DNA of 64,000 nt from Gemmatimonadota bacterium. GTDB taxonomy: Bacteria > Gemmatimonadota > Gemmatimonadetes > Longimicrobiales > Gaopeijiaceae. A program made the translations under genes and the position numbers. Below are positions 26,979 to 34,759 of the stretch, in pieces (within the stretch, counting starts at the first letter, position 1; every line of letters starts with the position of its first letter). The stretch is from NCBI GenBank assembly GCA_029863645.1, contig JAOTVA010000006.1, forward strand, positions 1 through 64,000, read 5' to 3'. The notes under the pieces are model-generated. The model did not search any database and was not told where the DNA came from. It worked only from the letters and a program-made list of their open reading frames with translations.

Positions 26979-29482
26979 CGCGACGCCGCGCTCGGGTCGG
27001 TGATGCGATCGATCTCGGCTCGAACATCGCGGAGATGAATCCGCGTCATCGCGTCCGCTGCCCGATCTTCGGCTCCTTCGGCGAGAGGGTATAGCTCCGA
27101 GAGCTCCGCCCTGAGCACAGCTCGGATGTCGGACGCCCATGGCCCCTCCTCCCCGTCCCCGTCGGAAGGATTGAGGCGCCGGTCGACGGCGTCGAGGAAC
27201 GCTCGTTGCACGTTGCGGCGATAGGCATTCACCTGAACGCTCGGGTCGTTCAACTCACCCCACACCCCGACGCGAAGGTCGTCCATGAGGTCGGCGAGCG
27301 AGTACGCGACGGATGGGCCACTGGCCATCGCTTCGAACTCGATGAGTCTCTCGAGGCGCGACTGACTGAGCAGTCCATCCAGGACGCGCGCTTGTTGCGT
27401 TCTGAATCGGGCGACGACCCCGTCCGGCTCGATTCTCCGCAGGACTTGGGCGTCGAGAAACATTTGGGGCACATGGAAGGCAGCCTCGCCGAGGTACGTG
27501 ACGGCCTCCCGTTGGCGCTCGCGTGGCACTGCCTCGAAGCGAGGTCCGGTGCCATAGCGTTCCTGACTGTACGCACCGCCGACGATGGCGGTCACGTGGC
27601 CCATGTACCGACCCCATTGTGCCACAGCTTCGCCGTAGAGCGCTTCCAACTGGTCATAGCTCTCGCCTGGCTTCTCGGCGACCCTGAGGAGCATTGCCAT
27701 GACGCGCTCGAGATTGAGCATCCCATAGCTCGTCGACTTCACAGCATCTGCGTCGCCGACGGCTTCAGTGAGTGCTTCCAAATCCGAGCCGCGCGCATCA
27801 GCCGTCGTGAAACGTAGCCAGGGGTACTTGTCCTGCTCGCGTGCCCACGCGTCGAGCGTCGGCCGCTCCTCATCGGGTGTGCCGGCCCCTTGAATCGGAG
27901 CGTACCCCCAATGCACGGCGAAGAAGTCGTACGGTCCCACCTTCGGGATCAGGTATTCCGGGGGGATGCTGTCTTCGGGTTGGGCAACGTAGTTGAAGCG
28001 GGAGTAGTCCATCAGCGTGGCCACGTGGCTTCCACCCATCGCCTGTAGAAACGGGAGGCTACGCAGAGAATCCGCGGGATACATGGACGAGGCCTTGAAG
28101 TTGTGCGGAAACCCGATCGCATGTCCGACCTCGTGCGTAACCACGTACTCCACGAGTCTGCCCATGAGCGAGTCGGGTATCGGAAGCTGTTGCGCGCGTG
28201 TATCCAGCGGCCCGACCTGAATGAAGTACCAGTTTTTCTGCAGCTCCATGATGTTGTGATACATGTTGACTTCGCCCTTCAGGATCTCCCCCGACCGAGG
28301 ATCCACTACCTGGCCGCCCGTCGCGTTGGCAACCGTGGAAGGCCGCCAGTAGATCGCGGAGTTGCGCACGTCGAACAGAGAAAAGTCGGGGTCCTCGACC
28401 GCTGTTGGAGCGATGCGTCCCTCGATGGCGTTGGAGAAGCCGGCTCCCTCGAAGACGGGCTGCCAGGCATTGACGCCCTTCACGATCCAGGGCTGAAGCC
28501 ACTCTGGCGTGGCAGGGTCGATCCAATAGACGATCGGCTTGATCGGATCCGAGACTTCTGCGCCGGGATCGAGCTTCTCTAGCCTGTGCCGATGGATCAT
28601 GCGTACCTGCTCGAGCCGGTTGTCCGGGCGCGTGAAGTCCCATGAACGGCTCGAGTTGAAGCCGACGCGCTCGTCATGCCACCGTGGCATCATCGGCTCT
28701 TCGGGCAGGCGAGCCATGCTGTACAGCACTGTTTCTGTCTGAGAGAGCGCCGCGCCGCGTCCACCACCACCGCGTCCACCAGGGGGCGCAGCCCGTCCAC
28801 TCTGGACGACCCGCACGTTGACGGCCTCGTCGAAGGCCGCCGTATGCTCCACCCAGCTTCTGTTCGACTGCAGGCCGTCGATGGCGTCGAACTCGGGAAT
28901 GCTCGACAAGAACAGATCGGAGGCGTCGATCACGGCAGAGCTGTCCGGTCCGAACACCTCGATGTCGAACGTCGCCAAGATGGGTCCACGCCTGAACCCT
29001 CCGACGGCACCCCACACGGCGGCGGTCGTGTCGGCAACGAGGTTGTAGCTCTTCTGCCGTAGCAGGATGCGATCGTCGTCGCGTTCCCACTGCACGATCA
29101 CCCGTGGCCCGCCCGGGAAGAACGATGCCGGGTCCTGAAGCGTCGACTCGACGGTTCTCTTGATGAGCACCATCTCTCTTCCGAGCTCGCTCACTGGGAT
29201 CTCGAAGAAGAGGTCGTCATCTACCTCGTGCACGTCGAACAGACCCCGCTTCGTCACTGCGTCGTCGGTGATGACGTCTGAGTACTCTGGGCCGCCACCT
29301 TCTGCCTGCGGCTGGCCGCCGGGCCCCCGGTCGGAGTCGGGTGCACCGCGCCCCCTGGCGCCGGGGCGCTGCTGGAAGGCCTCGATGGGCGTTGGGGCCG
29401 TGGCCGACAGCTCGGCCGGAAGGGTCAGCACGGCCAGAATCAGCGCAGAGAGGATCAAGATGCCGGGCGGTCTACGAATCAT
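26975..29482 (-). CDS. Secreted zinc metalloprotease (DUF5117/DUF5118 type)
   Basis: An 835-residue exported protein. It starts with a signal peptide (residues 1-28) and a Pro/Gly/Gln-rich linker, followed by the N-terminal DUF5118-like and DUF5117-like blocks (KRGLFDVHEVDDDLFFEIP, GREMVLIKRTV, FNSSRSWDF). The zinc site is HEVGHAIGFPHN (His450, Glu451, His454 with His460), preceded by TEYVVT-like sequence. The family is common in Bacteroidota and Gemmatimonadota; physiological substrates are mostly unknown. Methionine ligands or inhibitors are not recognised. It is the first gene of a five-gene operon with desaturase and lutABC. Confidence 0.85.
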   Translation of the reverse strand: MIRRPPGILILSALILAVLTLPAELSATAPTPIEAFQQRPGARGRGAPDSDRGPGGQPQAEGGGPEYSDVITDDAVTKRGLFDVHEVDDDLFFEIPVSELGREMVLIKRTVESTLQDPASFFPGGPRVIVQWERDDDRILLRQKSYNLVADTTAAVWGAVGGFRRGPILATFDIEVFGPDSSAVIDASDLFLSSIPEFDAIDGLQSNRSWVEHTAAFDEAVNVRVVQSGRAAPPGGRGGGGRGAALSQTETVLYSMARLPEEPMMPRWHDERVGFNSSRSWDFTRPDNRLEQVRMIHRHRLEKLDPGAEVSDPIKPIVYWIDPATPEWLQPWIVKGVNAWQPVFEGAGFSNAIEGRIAPTAVEDPDFSLFDVRNSAIYWRPSTVANATGGQVVDPRSGEILKGEVNMYHNIMELQKNWYFIQVGPLDTRAQQLPIPDSLMGRLVEYVVTHEVGHAIGFPHNFKASSMYPADSLRSLPFLQAMGGSHVATLMDYSRFNYVAQPEDSIPPEYLIPKVGPYDFFAVHWGYAPIQGAGTPDEERPTLDAWAREQDKYPWLRFTTADARGSDLEALTEAVGDADAVKSTSYGMLNLERVMAMLLRVAEKPGESYDQLEALYGEAVAQWGRYMGHVTAIVGGAYSQERYGTGPRFEAVPRERQREAVTYLGEAAFHVPQMFLDAQVLRRIEPDGVVARFRTQQARVLDGLLSQSRLERLIEFEAMASGPSVAYSLADLMDDLRVGVWGELNDPSVQVNAYRRNVQRAFLDAVDRRLNPSDGDGEEGPWASDIRAVLRAELSELYPLAEGAEDRAADAMTRIHLRDVRAEIDRITDPSAASR

Positions 29483-29648
29483 GGATCTCGAGCGGTGGGA
29501 CGACTTCGGCGCGGAGGGCGGCTTCCGACGGTAGAGGGGGGTACCTCAACGGACAAGTATGAGGTCCTCCCTGTTGGCCGGCCTTGCACCTGACGTAACG
29601 TGAGGGCTTGGCGTCTCGCCATAGCTGGAACGAACCATCGAGGCCACC

Positions 29649-29935
29649 ATGAACTACGAGAAGTACTACACACCCGAGCAGCTGAAGCAGCTGGAGCAAC
29701 GACGCCAGGCCATCGGACCGGAACGAATCGCCGCAGTCCAGAACGAGTGGCAGGAACTCTTCGCTGCCTACACCGAGGCGATGAACGCAGGTCTGGATGA
29801 ATCGCGGCCTCACTAGGGGCGATGTACCAGTCGGAGGGAGCCGAGAACGTGATGCAGGAGCACGGGATGTCCACGGCTCCAGGCCTGAGGGAGTACATGG
29901 GGCGGGCGACCGCCGCCCTGGGGGAGTCTAAGTAA
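29649..29935 (+). pseudogene. Broken TipAS-domain (MerR effector-type) gene
   Basis: Two in-order pieces of one TipAS domain lie in different frames. The first (29649-29816, 55 codons) reads MNYEKYYTPEQLKQLEQRRQ... up to EAMNAGLDESRPH, the start of the antibiotic-recognition helix bundle. The second (29822-29935) reads MYQSEGAENVMQEHGM... to the domain's typical end, EYMGRATAAL. About 30 residues normally between the two (the segment carrying the long middle helix) are missing and the frame shifts, so the gene has lost an internal piece. No MerR DNA-binding domain precedes it. It could alternatively be translated as two small proteins, which I consider less likely. Confidence 0.6.
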
Positions 29936-29993
29936 GCGCCCAGTCCGCCAGCCACTTCGCGTTCTCCGACGCGGATGGCACATTGAGCGCGTG

Positions 29994-30731
29994 ATGACGC
30001 TCGAGCCATACTCCGAGGTCCTGCTCTTCTCGAGCCTGGCCGCAGCAACCGCGGTGCTCGGAATCGCTCCTGAAGCGTTCGGCCGCGCCCCCTCGCGGGC
30101 CGCGATCGGATGGGCCAACGCGCTGGCGTGTGGGCTCATGATCGGCGTCGCATACGTGCTCCTGACAGAGGGACTCTCGGGGGCGTTGATCGCCGGTGGT
30201 CTGGGTACGCTCCTGGGTGTCGGCTTCGTGCGGGCCAGCCACGCCGCGGCGGGAACCGGAGAGCTGGACGTGGATCGCCTGGAGTCTTCGGGTCCTGGGG
30301 ACGGCTACAAAGCGATCCTCGTGGACGCGCTTCACGCGGCGGACGAAGGGGTCGCGATCGGAGTCGCGATGGCAGTGTCGATGCCACTGGGCATCGCGAT
30401 GGCCGCGACCTTGGCCGTCCATAACATCCCTGAGGCGATGGTCCTCAGCACCGTACTGACGCGCAGAGGACTCAGCGTCCCGCGCGCCGCGGTGGTGACG
30501 GTCGCCGTCAACGCGAGCCAGGTCGTGTTGGCGGTTGCTTCGTTCGGCGTCCTGGGGTTCGTCCCGGGTGCCCTGCCGGTGGTCGCGGGCTTCGCGGTCG
30601 GCGCCTTGATGTACCGATCGCTCGTCGAGTTGTTGCCGGAGTCCTACCATCAGGCCGGCGAAACGAGCATCGCCGTAGTGACGCTCCTTGCCATGGGTGT
30701 GGTCGTGTTTCTGGCGGGGGTGGCGCCATGA
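29994..30731 (+). CDS. ZIP-family metal transporter, first of a tandem pair
   Basis: A 245-residue membrane protein with about eight hydrophobic segments, related to ZIP divalent-metal (Zn/Fe) transporters. The two metal-site helices are recognisable but altered: DALHAADEGVAIGVA in helix 4 (HAADEG instead of HSxxEG) and AVHNIPEAMVLS in helix 5 (HNxPEA instead of HNxPEG). The short loop between helices 3 and 4 (about residues 80-105) is acidic rather than His-rich. ATG 29994 is preceded by a GTG at 29991. Its stop overlaps the start of a second ZIP gene. Direction and metal are unknown. Confidence 0.78.
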   Translation: MTLEPYSEVLLFSSLAAATAVLGIAPEAFGRAPSRAAIGWANALACGLMIGVAYVLLTEGLSGALIAGGLGTLLGVGFVRASHAAAGTGELDVDRLESSGPGDGYKAILVDALHAADEGVAIGVAMAVSMPLGIAMAATLAVHNIPEAMVLSTVLTRRGLSVPRAAVVTVAVNASQVVLAVASFGVLGFVPGALPVVAGFAVGALMYRSLVELLPESYHQAGETSIAVVTLLAMGVVVFLAGVAP

Positions 30732-31465
30732 ACGAGGTGCTCCTCGTCTTTCTCTATGCGCTCTTCACCGCGGTCGCGACGGGCTTCGGTGCGATCCCCT
30801 TCGCATTCGTGCGGGAGATATCCGAGCGCGTCACCGCGTACTCCTCAGCGATCGCAGGCGGGCTCATGCTGGGGGCCAGCTTCGGCCTCGTTGCTGAGGG
30901 CACCGTCTACGGCCGTGGCGAAACGCTTATCGGCGCCCTCCTAGGTGTCGCGTTCATCTTGGTCACTCAACTTCTTCTTCGTGAGTACGACAGTCAGGAT
31001 CTGGTATTCGGTGCCGCCACCGGTGAAGGGGCGAAGAAGATGCTCCTCATGGTCATCGTCATGACCGTGCATTCGTTCGCAGAGGGCGTGGCTGTCGGTG
31101 TGTCGTTCGGCGGCGGAGTCACGCTCGGGGCAGTCATCACGATTGCCATCGCGCTGCACAACGTCCCCGAGGGTGTCGCGATCTCCGCCGTGTTGCGCCC
31201 GCAGGGGGTCTCCGTCGCGCGATGCGCGGGGTGGAGCGTCTTCTCTTCGCTCCCCCAGCCACTCATGGCAGTCCCGGCCTTCCTATTCGTCGAGACGTTT
31301 CGGACTGCCCTTCCCTATGGTCTCGGCTTCGCCGCGGGGGCGATGGTCTTCATGGTGCTCGTCGAGCTGCTCCCTGAGGCGTATGAGCACGGAGATCGGG
31401 CGCAGGTCGCGACCGTCGCAACCCTCTCGGCCGTAGGAATGGTGCTCTTTCAGCAGTGGCTCTGA
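30728..31465 (+). CDS. ZIP-family metal transporter, second of a tandem pair
   Basis: A 245-residue ZIP relative with canonical metal-binding helices: TVHSFAEGVAVGVS (HSxxEG) and ALHNVPEGVAISAV (HNxPEG). About eight membrane segments; the cytoplasmic loop (about residues 84-104) is short. It overlaps the upstream paralogue by 4 nt (ATGA), so both proteins are made together and could form a heterodimer, since ZIP proteins dimerise. The pair shares only the general fold and motifs, so the duplication is old. No metal regulator is adjacent. Confidence 0.85.
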   Translation: MNEVLLVFLYALFTAVATGFGAIPFAFVREISERVTAYSSAIAGGLMLGASFGLVAEGTVYGRGETLIGALLGVAFILVTQLLLREYDSQDLVFGAATGEGAKKMLLMVIVMTVHSFAEGVAVGVSFGGGVTLGAVITIAIALHNVPEGVAISAVLRPQGVSVARCAGWSVFSSLPQPLMAVPAFLFVETFRTALPYGLGFAAGAMVFMVLVELLPEAYEHGDRAQVATVATLSAVGMVLFQQWL

Positions 31466-31486
31466 CCGCCTGACGGTCCGAGCCTC

Positions 31487-31951
31487 CTACATCATGGGCG
31501 AGAAATCCGTGGGGTCGAGCCACAAGCGGACGACGCCTGACACAATGCGACCGTCGCGCTGGGACTCCTCCGACACCTGCTGCCACTCCGGGTCCGCGCC
31601 GAAGTCACGCCATGCCTGCTCGCCCGCTTCGCGCGAAGGGTGCGCAAGTAGGTAGACCAGGGTGTTCTGACGAAGCTCGGGATCTTGAGGGAGCCAGTAG
31701 CCGACGTTCGTCATGCCGTGCTTCTCGAAGATCCGCATGGTGTGGTTGCGAAACCGTGCAAGAAGGTCGTCGAGCTTTCCCTCGGGCGCCGTGTAGGTCC
31801 GCAGCTCGAAGACCTGACGCTCCTGCGCCAGCGGCATTGGGCTGGCCTCTGCACTCGCGACGAGGTCCGGTGCGTCGGCGTTCCCAAGCGCGTACCCTGC
31901 GCCAAAGAGAATGGTCATGAGGCCCATCGTGATCAGCCGCTTCGCAGCCAT
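31487..31951 (-). CDS. NIPSNAP-family protein with N-terminal membrane anchor
   Basis: A 154-residue protein. The start at ATG 31951 has AAGGAG 8 nt upstream. Residues 1-22 look like a signal peptide or anchor (AKRLITMGLMTILFGAGYAL). The rest is one NIPSNAP-type ferredoxin-like alpha/beta barrel domain: VFELRTYTAPEGKLDDLLAR, then FEKHGMTNVGYWLPQ and NTLVYLLAHPSREAGEQAWRDF. The family is widespread and of unclear biochemical function. It stands alone between the ZIP pair (convergent) and the M28 peptidase gene. Confidence 0.8.
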   Translation of the reverse strand: MAAKRLITMGLMTILFGAGYALGNADAPDLVASAEASPMPLAQERQVFELRTYTAPEGKLDDLLARFRNHTMRIFEKHGMTNVGYWLPQDPELRQNTLVYLLAHPSREAGEQAWRDFGADPEWQQVSEESQRDGRIVSGVVRLWLDPTDFSPMM

Positions 31952-32032
31952 GGGAGTCGCTCCTTGTAAAGAGGTCCTGCTTCGCATCGCACATTCGGGG
32001 GCGTTGCGCGGATCAGCAAGCAGGAGCAGGGC

Positions 32033-34747
32033 TCAGCGCAGAGAATCGGCTGGCGGCGGGAGGGAGTCGTTCGACGCCGCCGGCGGTTCGGAGGGTTCAG
32101 GCGCGGGCGCCGCGGGTGGCGAAGCAATCGCTCCTGGCATGAACGCATGCCTGGGATCGACATATGCAGCCACCGAGTAGCTGAACACAGCCCGGTCGCT
32201 CATGGCGCTGACATCGGGAGCCAGATCATCTGGACGCTCGAAAGGGGCTGGTCCGAGGAGTTCACGTGGTCTCAACAAGTGCTCGACGATGTAGAGTCCG
32301 ATCGGGTCCGTCGCCGCCATGCGCAGCTGTAATACGATGCCTGCACTGTCGGGTTGGCCGATGTGTTCAGCCCACTCCAGGCGAGCCGGTTCTTCGATGT
32401 CCATCCCGTTGATGGAGAGCAGGCGCGTACGACCCGGCGGATCGAGGCGGAAGCGGATCGACTCGGCTCCCAGAATGGAGCGAACCGAGAGCGATACGTT
32501 CCGGACCGGCCCCTCGATGGAGTCGGACAAGATGGTCACCTGGGGAGGGGGAGCGCTCACCACACGTGCGTCGGTCACGGGCATGGGCCCGGCCGGGTAG
32601 CCGAAGTCGGACATGTCACGAGTCCGCGAAAACGACGACCCGGCGCCCGCCGCGGCCCATTCGATCGCCTCGGCATCCAGGACGGAGTCCGCCCCCGCGT
32701 TCGTGACCCAGAACGCGCTGCCGGTACCGTGCTGGTACGCGTAGATGAGTGTGCTCGGGGCGCGTCGATCGGCACTTGGTTGGGCAGACCGGACGGCCAT
32801 TCCGAAAAAACCAGCAGCCGCGACCAAGCCCGCTGTGGGCGCCCACCAAGAGTTTGGGTGGCGGAGTGCGTCCAAGGCGGGAAGACAGAGGTGGAGCGTC
32901 AGGGCCATGACGACCGCGAGCGGACCGATCAGCTGGATGGTCATGGCCAACCAGATCAGCTCCGTGAGCGGGACCAGGAGCGCGAGGACGGGAGTGGCGA
33001 GCGCCACGGTCAGGAGCCAACCCACTGCGCCCGACGCTCTCGCGCCGAGCAGGGCGACGAGTGTGCCGGCGAGGAGCGCTGCCGCGACGGGCCATTGCAG
33101 GTTCATGGCGGCGAGTGGAGCAACAAGGCTGAGCCACACCCCGAGCCCCAGAGGTACCATCACCGCTCCGAGCGACAGTTCCGCTGAAGAGAGCCACCGG
33201 CGAGCGATTCCATGGAGTGCCGTCACGATGAACAGCGTGCCGGCCGCGGCGGTCAGTACCCACCAGCCCTCACTGTGCAGGATCGACCCGGACAGGCTGC
33301 CGGCTTCAGGGTAGAACCCGAGAATCCACGTACGAAGCCAAAGTGCGAAGCCGAACGAGCCCGTCGCGCCAAGAAGCGCGAGCCCGAGGCCGGTCACGAC
33401 GCCCGACACGCGAGCGCCACGGACCCGTGCGGTGATCAGCGCGAGAAGGGCGAGTGCGAGAAGAGCGCCTGAAATGGGGACGACCCACGAACCCGGGTAC
33501 ACCACGAGGCCCGCCCCGGGCATCGTGAAGTAGACCACGTCCGGGCCGTCTACTGTCTGCAGGTCGGCGGCACCCAGATAGCGGAGTCCGGCGAGCGCGC
33601 GCAGGCCATGATGCTGAAGCGTGGCCTCGGAGAGGTTGTCGGGTCGGTCGGTCGATTGGTGGTAGACGTGGGCTCGGTCGATCGCCGCGAAGTTCAGCCC
33701 CTGCTTGCCTGCCTCCCGGAATTCGGTGAAGTCGGTGCCGTTCGGCATGCGCCGATAGACCTCGGACGACATCGAGTTTGCGAACGGGCGCGTGTCGAAC
33801 TCCTTCAGTGCGCGCACGATCCAACCGTTCTGCTCGTTCGTCTCGAACATGATAGAGGGCCCGCCGGCGCCCCTCATCTCGAACGAGAGCACCACCGAGA
33901 CGTCGTCGATCCACGGATGCTGATCGACGAAGGCCTGCGCACCACAGAGGCATGGCTCTTCGGCGTCACTAAAGAGGACGATCAGGTCATTGCTCAGCGG
34001 GGGCCCCGCCCGGAGCGCCCTGATCGCCTCGAGGATCGTGACCAGTCCGGAGCCGTCGTCCGCGGCTCCCGGCGAAAGCTCCCGGCTGTCGTAGTGCGCC
34101 GTGATGAGCACGGCGCCCGTCGAGGCGGTGCCCGGAATGCGGGCCAGAATGTTTCGCACGGTGACGGCGCGAGCGGAATCGGTCGTCTGCGCCATGGCCG
34201 AGGCGACCTGGACCTCGGGATCCATACCGAGGGCGCGGAGTCTATCCATGAGGAGCTCGCGGACCCGTGCGTGCTCTGGAGATCCTGTCGGATGCGGCTG
34301 CCGCGCGATCTCGATGAGCGTCGCCATAGCGCGGGCGGACGAGAACTGCGTGTCCGGAGCGTTGGCCGGTACCGGCCGGGGGATCCCGGTCCTGGTGCTT
34401 GCCACCACCGCCAGTCCGATCAGGATCGCCAGCGTGACCGGTCCCCTCCAGCGACTCCGCGGTCCTTCCGATACCCTCCGCGGAGGAGGCGTCCCCGCGG
34501 TTCCCGCGCCCTTTGGCTCTTCCTTGGCCGCAGCCGCGCCCCGGGCCGTACGCCGCGCCCGCCAACCCATGCCCGGCTTCTTCTGGGTTTTCGCGTCGGA
34601 TGGCGCGTCCCCAAGGAGCGCCAATAGCTCCTGGGCGCTGAGCTCCGGACCGTCGGCGGGAGCGTCCTCCTCGAGCGCCTTGCGGTCTTCGTCGGTGATG
34701 CCGAGCTCCTCGTCGGAGGGCAGCTCGGGAAGCCGAAAATCGCTCAT
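32033..34747 (-). CDS. Membrane-anchored M28 family metallopeptidase
   Basis: A 904-residue protein built like Fxna/ERMP1-type enzymes. Residues 1-100 are acidic then Lys/Arg-rich and probably cytoplasmic; one membrane helix lies at about 103-118. The M28 aminopeptidase domain follows (about 135-395) with all dizinc ligands visible: His218 in TAHYDSRE, Asp230 in GAADDGSG, Glu263-Glu264 in SDAEEP, Glu290 and His363 in VYHQSTD. Residues about 410-650 contain a series of hydrophobic helices, and a soluble beta-rich domain ends the protein. It lies 12 nt downstream of the AraC/PBP4 fusion gene on the same strand, suggesting one transcript with a cell-envelope theme. Confidence 0.85.
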   Translation of the reverse strand: MSDFRLPELPSDEELGITDEDRKALEEDAPADGPELSAQELLALLGDAPSDAKTQKKPGMGWRARRTARGAAAAKEEPKGAGTAGTPPPRRVSEGPRSRWRGPVTLAILIGLAVVASTRTGIPRPVPANAPDTQFSSARAMATLIEIARQPHPTGSPEHARVRELLMDRLRALGMDPEVQVASAMAQTTDSARAVTVRNILARIPGTASTGAVLITAHYDSRELSPGAADDGSGLVTILEAIRALRAGPPLSNDLIVLFSDAEEPCLCGAQAFVDQHPWIDDVSVVLSFEMRGAGGPSIMFETNEQNGWIVRALKEFDTRPFANSMSSEVYRRMPNGTDFTEFREAGKQGLNFAAIDRAHVYHQSTDRPDNLSEATLQHHGLRALAGLRYLGAADLQTVDGPDVVYFTMPGAGLVVYPGSWVVPISGALLALALLALITARVRGARVSGVVTGLGLALLGATGSFGFALWLRTWILGFYPEAGSLSGSILHSEGWWVLTAAAGTLFIVTALHGIARRWLSSAELSLGAVMVPLGLGVWLSLVAPLAAMNLQWPVAAALLAGTLVALLGARASGAVGWLLTVALATPVLALLVPLTELIWLAMTIQLIGPLAVVMALTLHLCLPALDALRHPNSWWAPTAGLVAAAGFFGMAVRSAQPSADRRAPSTLIYAYQHGTGSAFWVTNAGADSVLDAEAIEWAAAGAGSSFSRTRDMSDFGYPAGPMPVTDARVVSAPPPQVTILSDSIEGPVRNVSLSVRSILGAESIRFRLDPPGRTRLLSINGMDIEEPARLEWAEHIGQPDSAGIVLQLRMAATDPIGLYIVEHLLRPRELLGPAPFERPDDLAPDVSAMSDRAVFSYSVAAYVDPRHAFMPGAIASPPAAPAPEPSEPPAASNDSLPPPADSLR

Positions 34748-34759
34748 GGAGTGCCGCGC

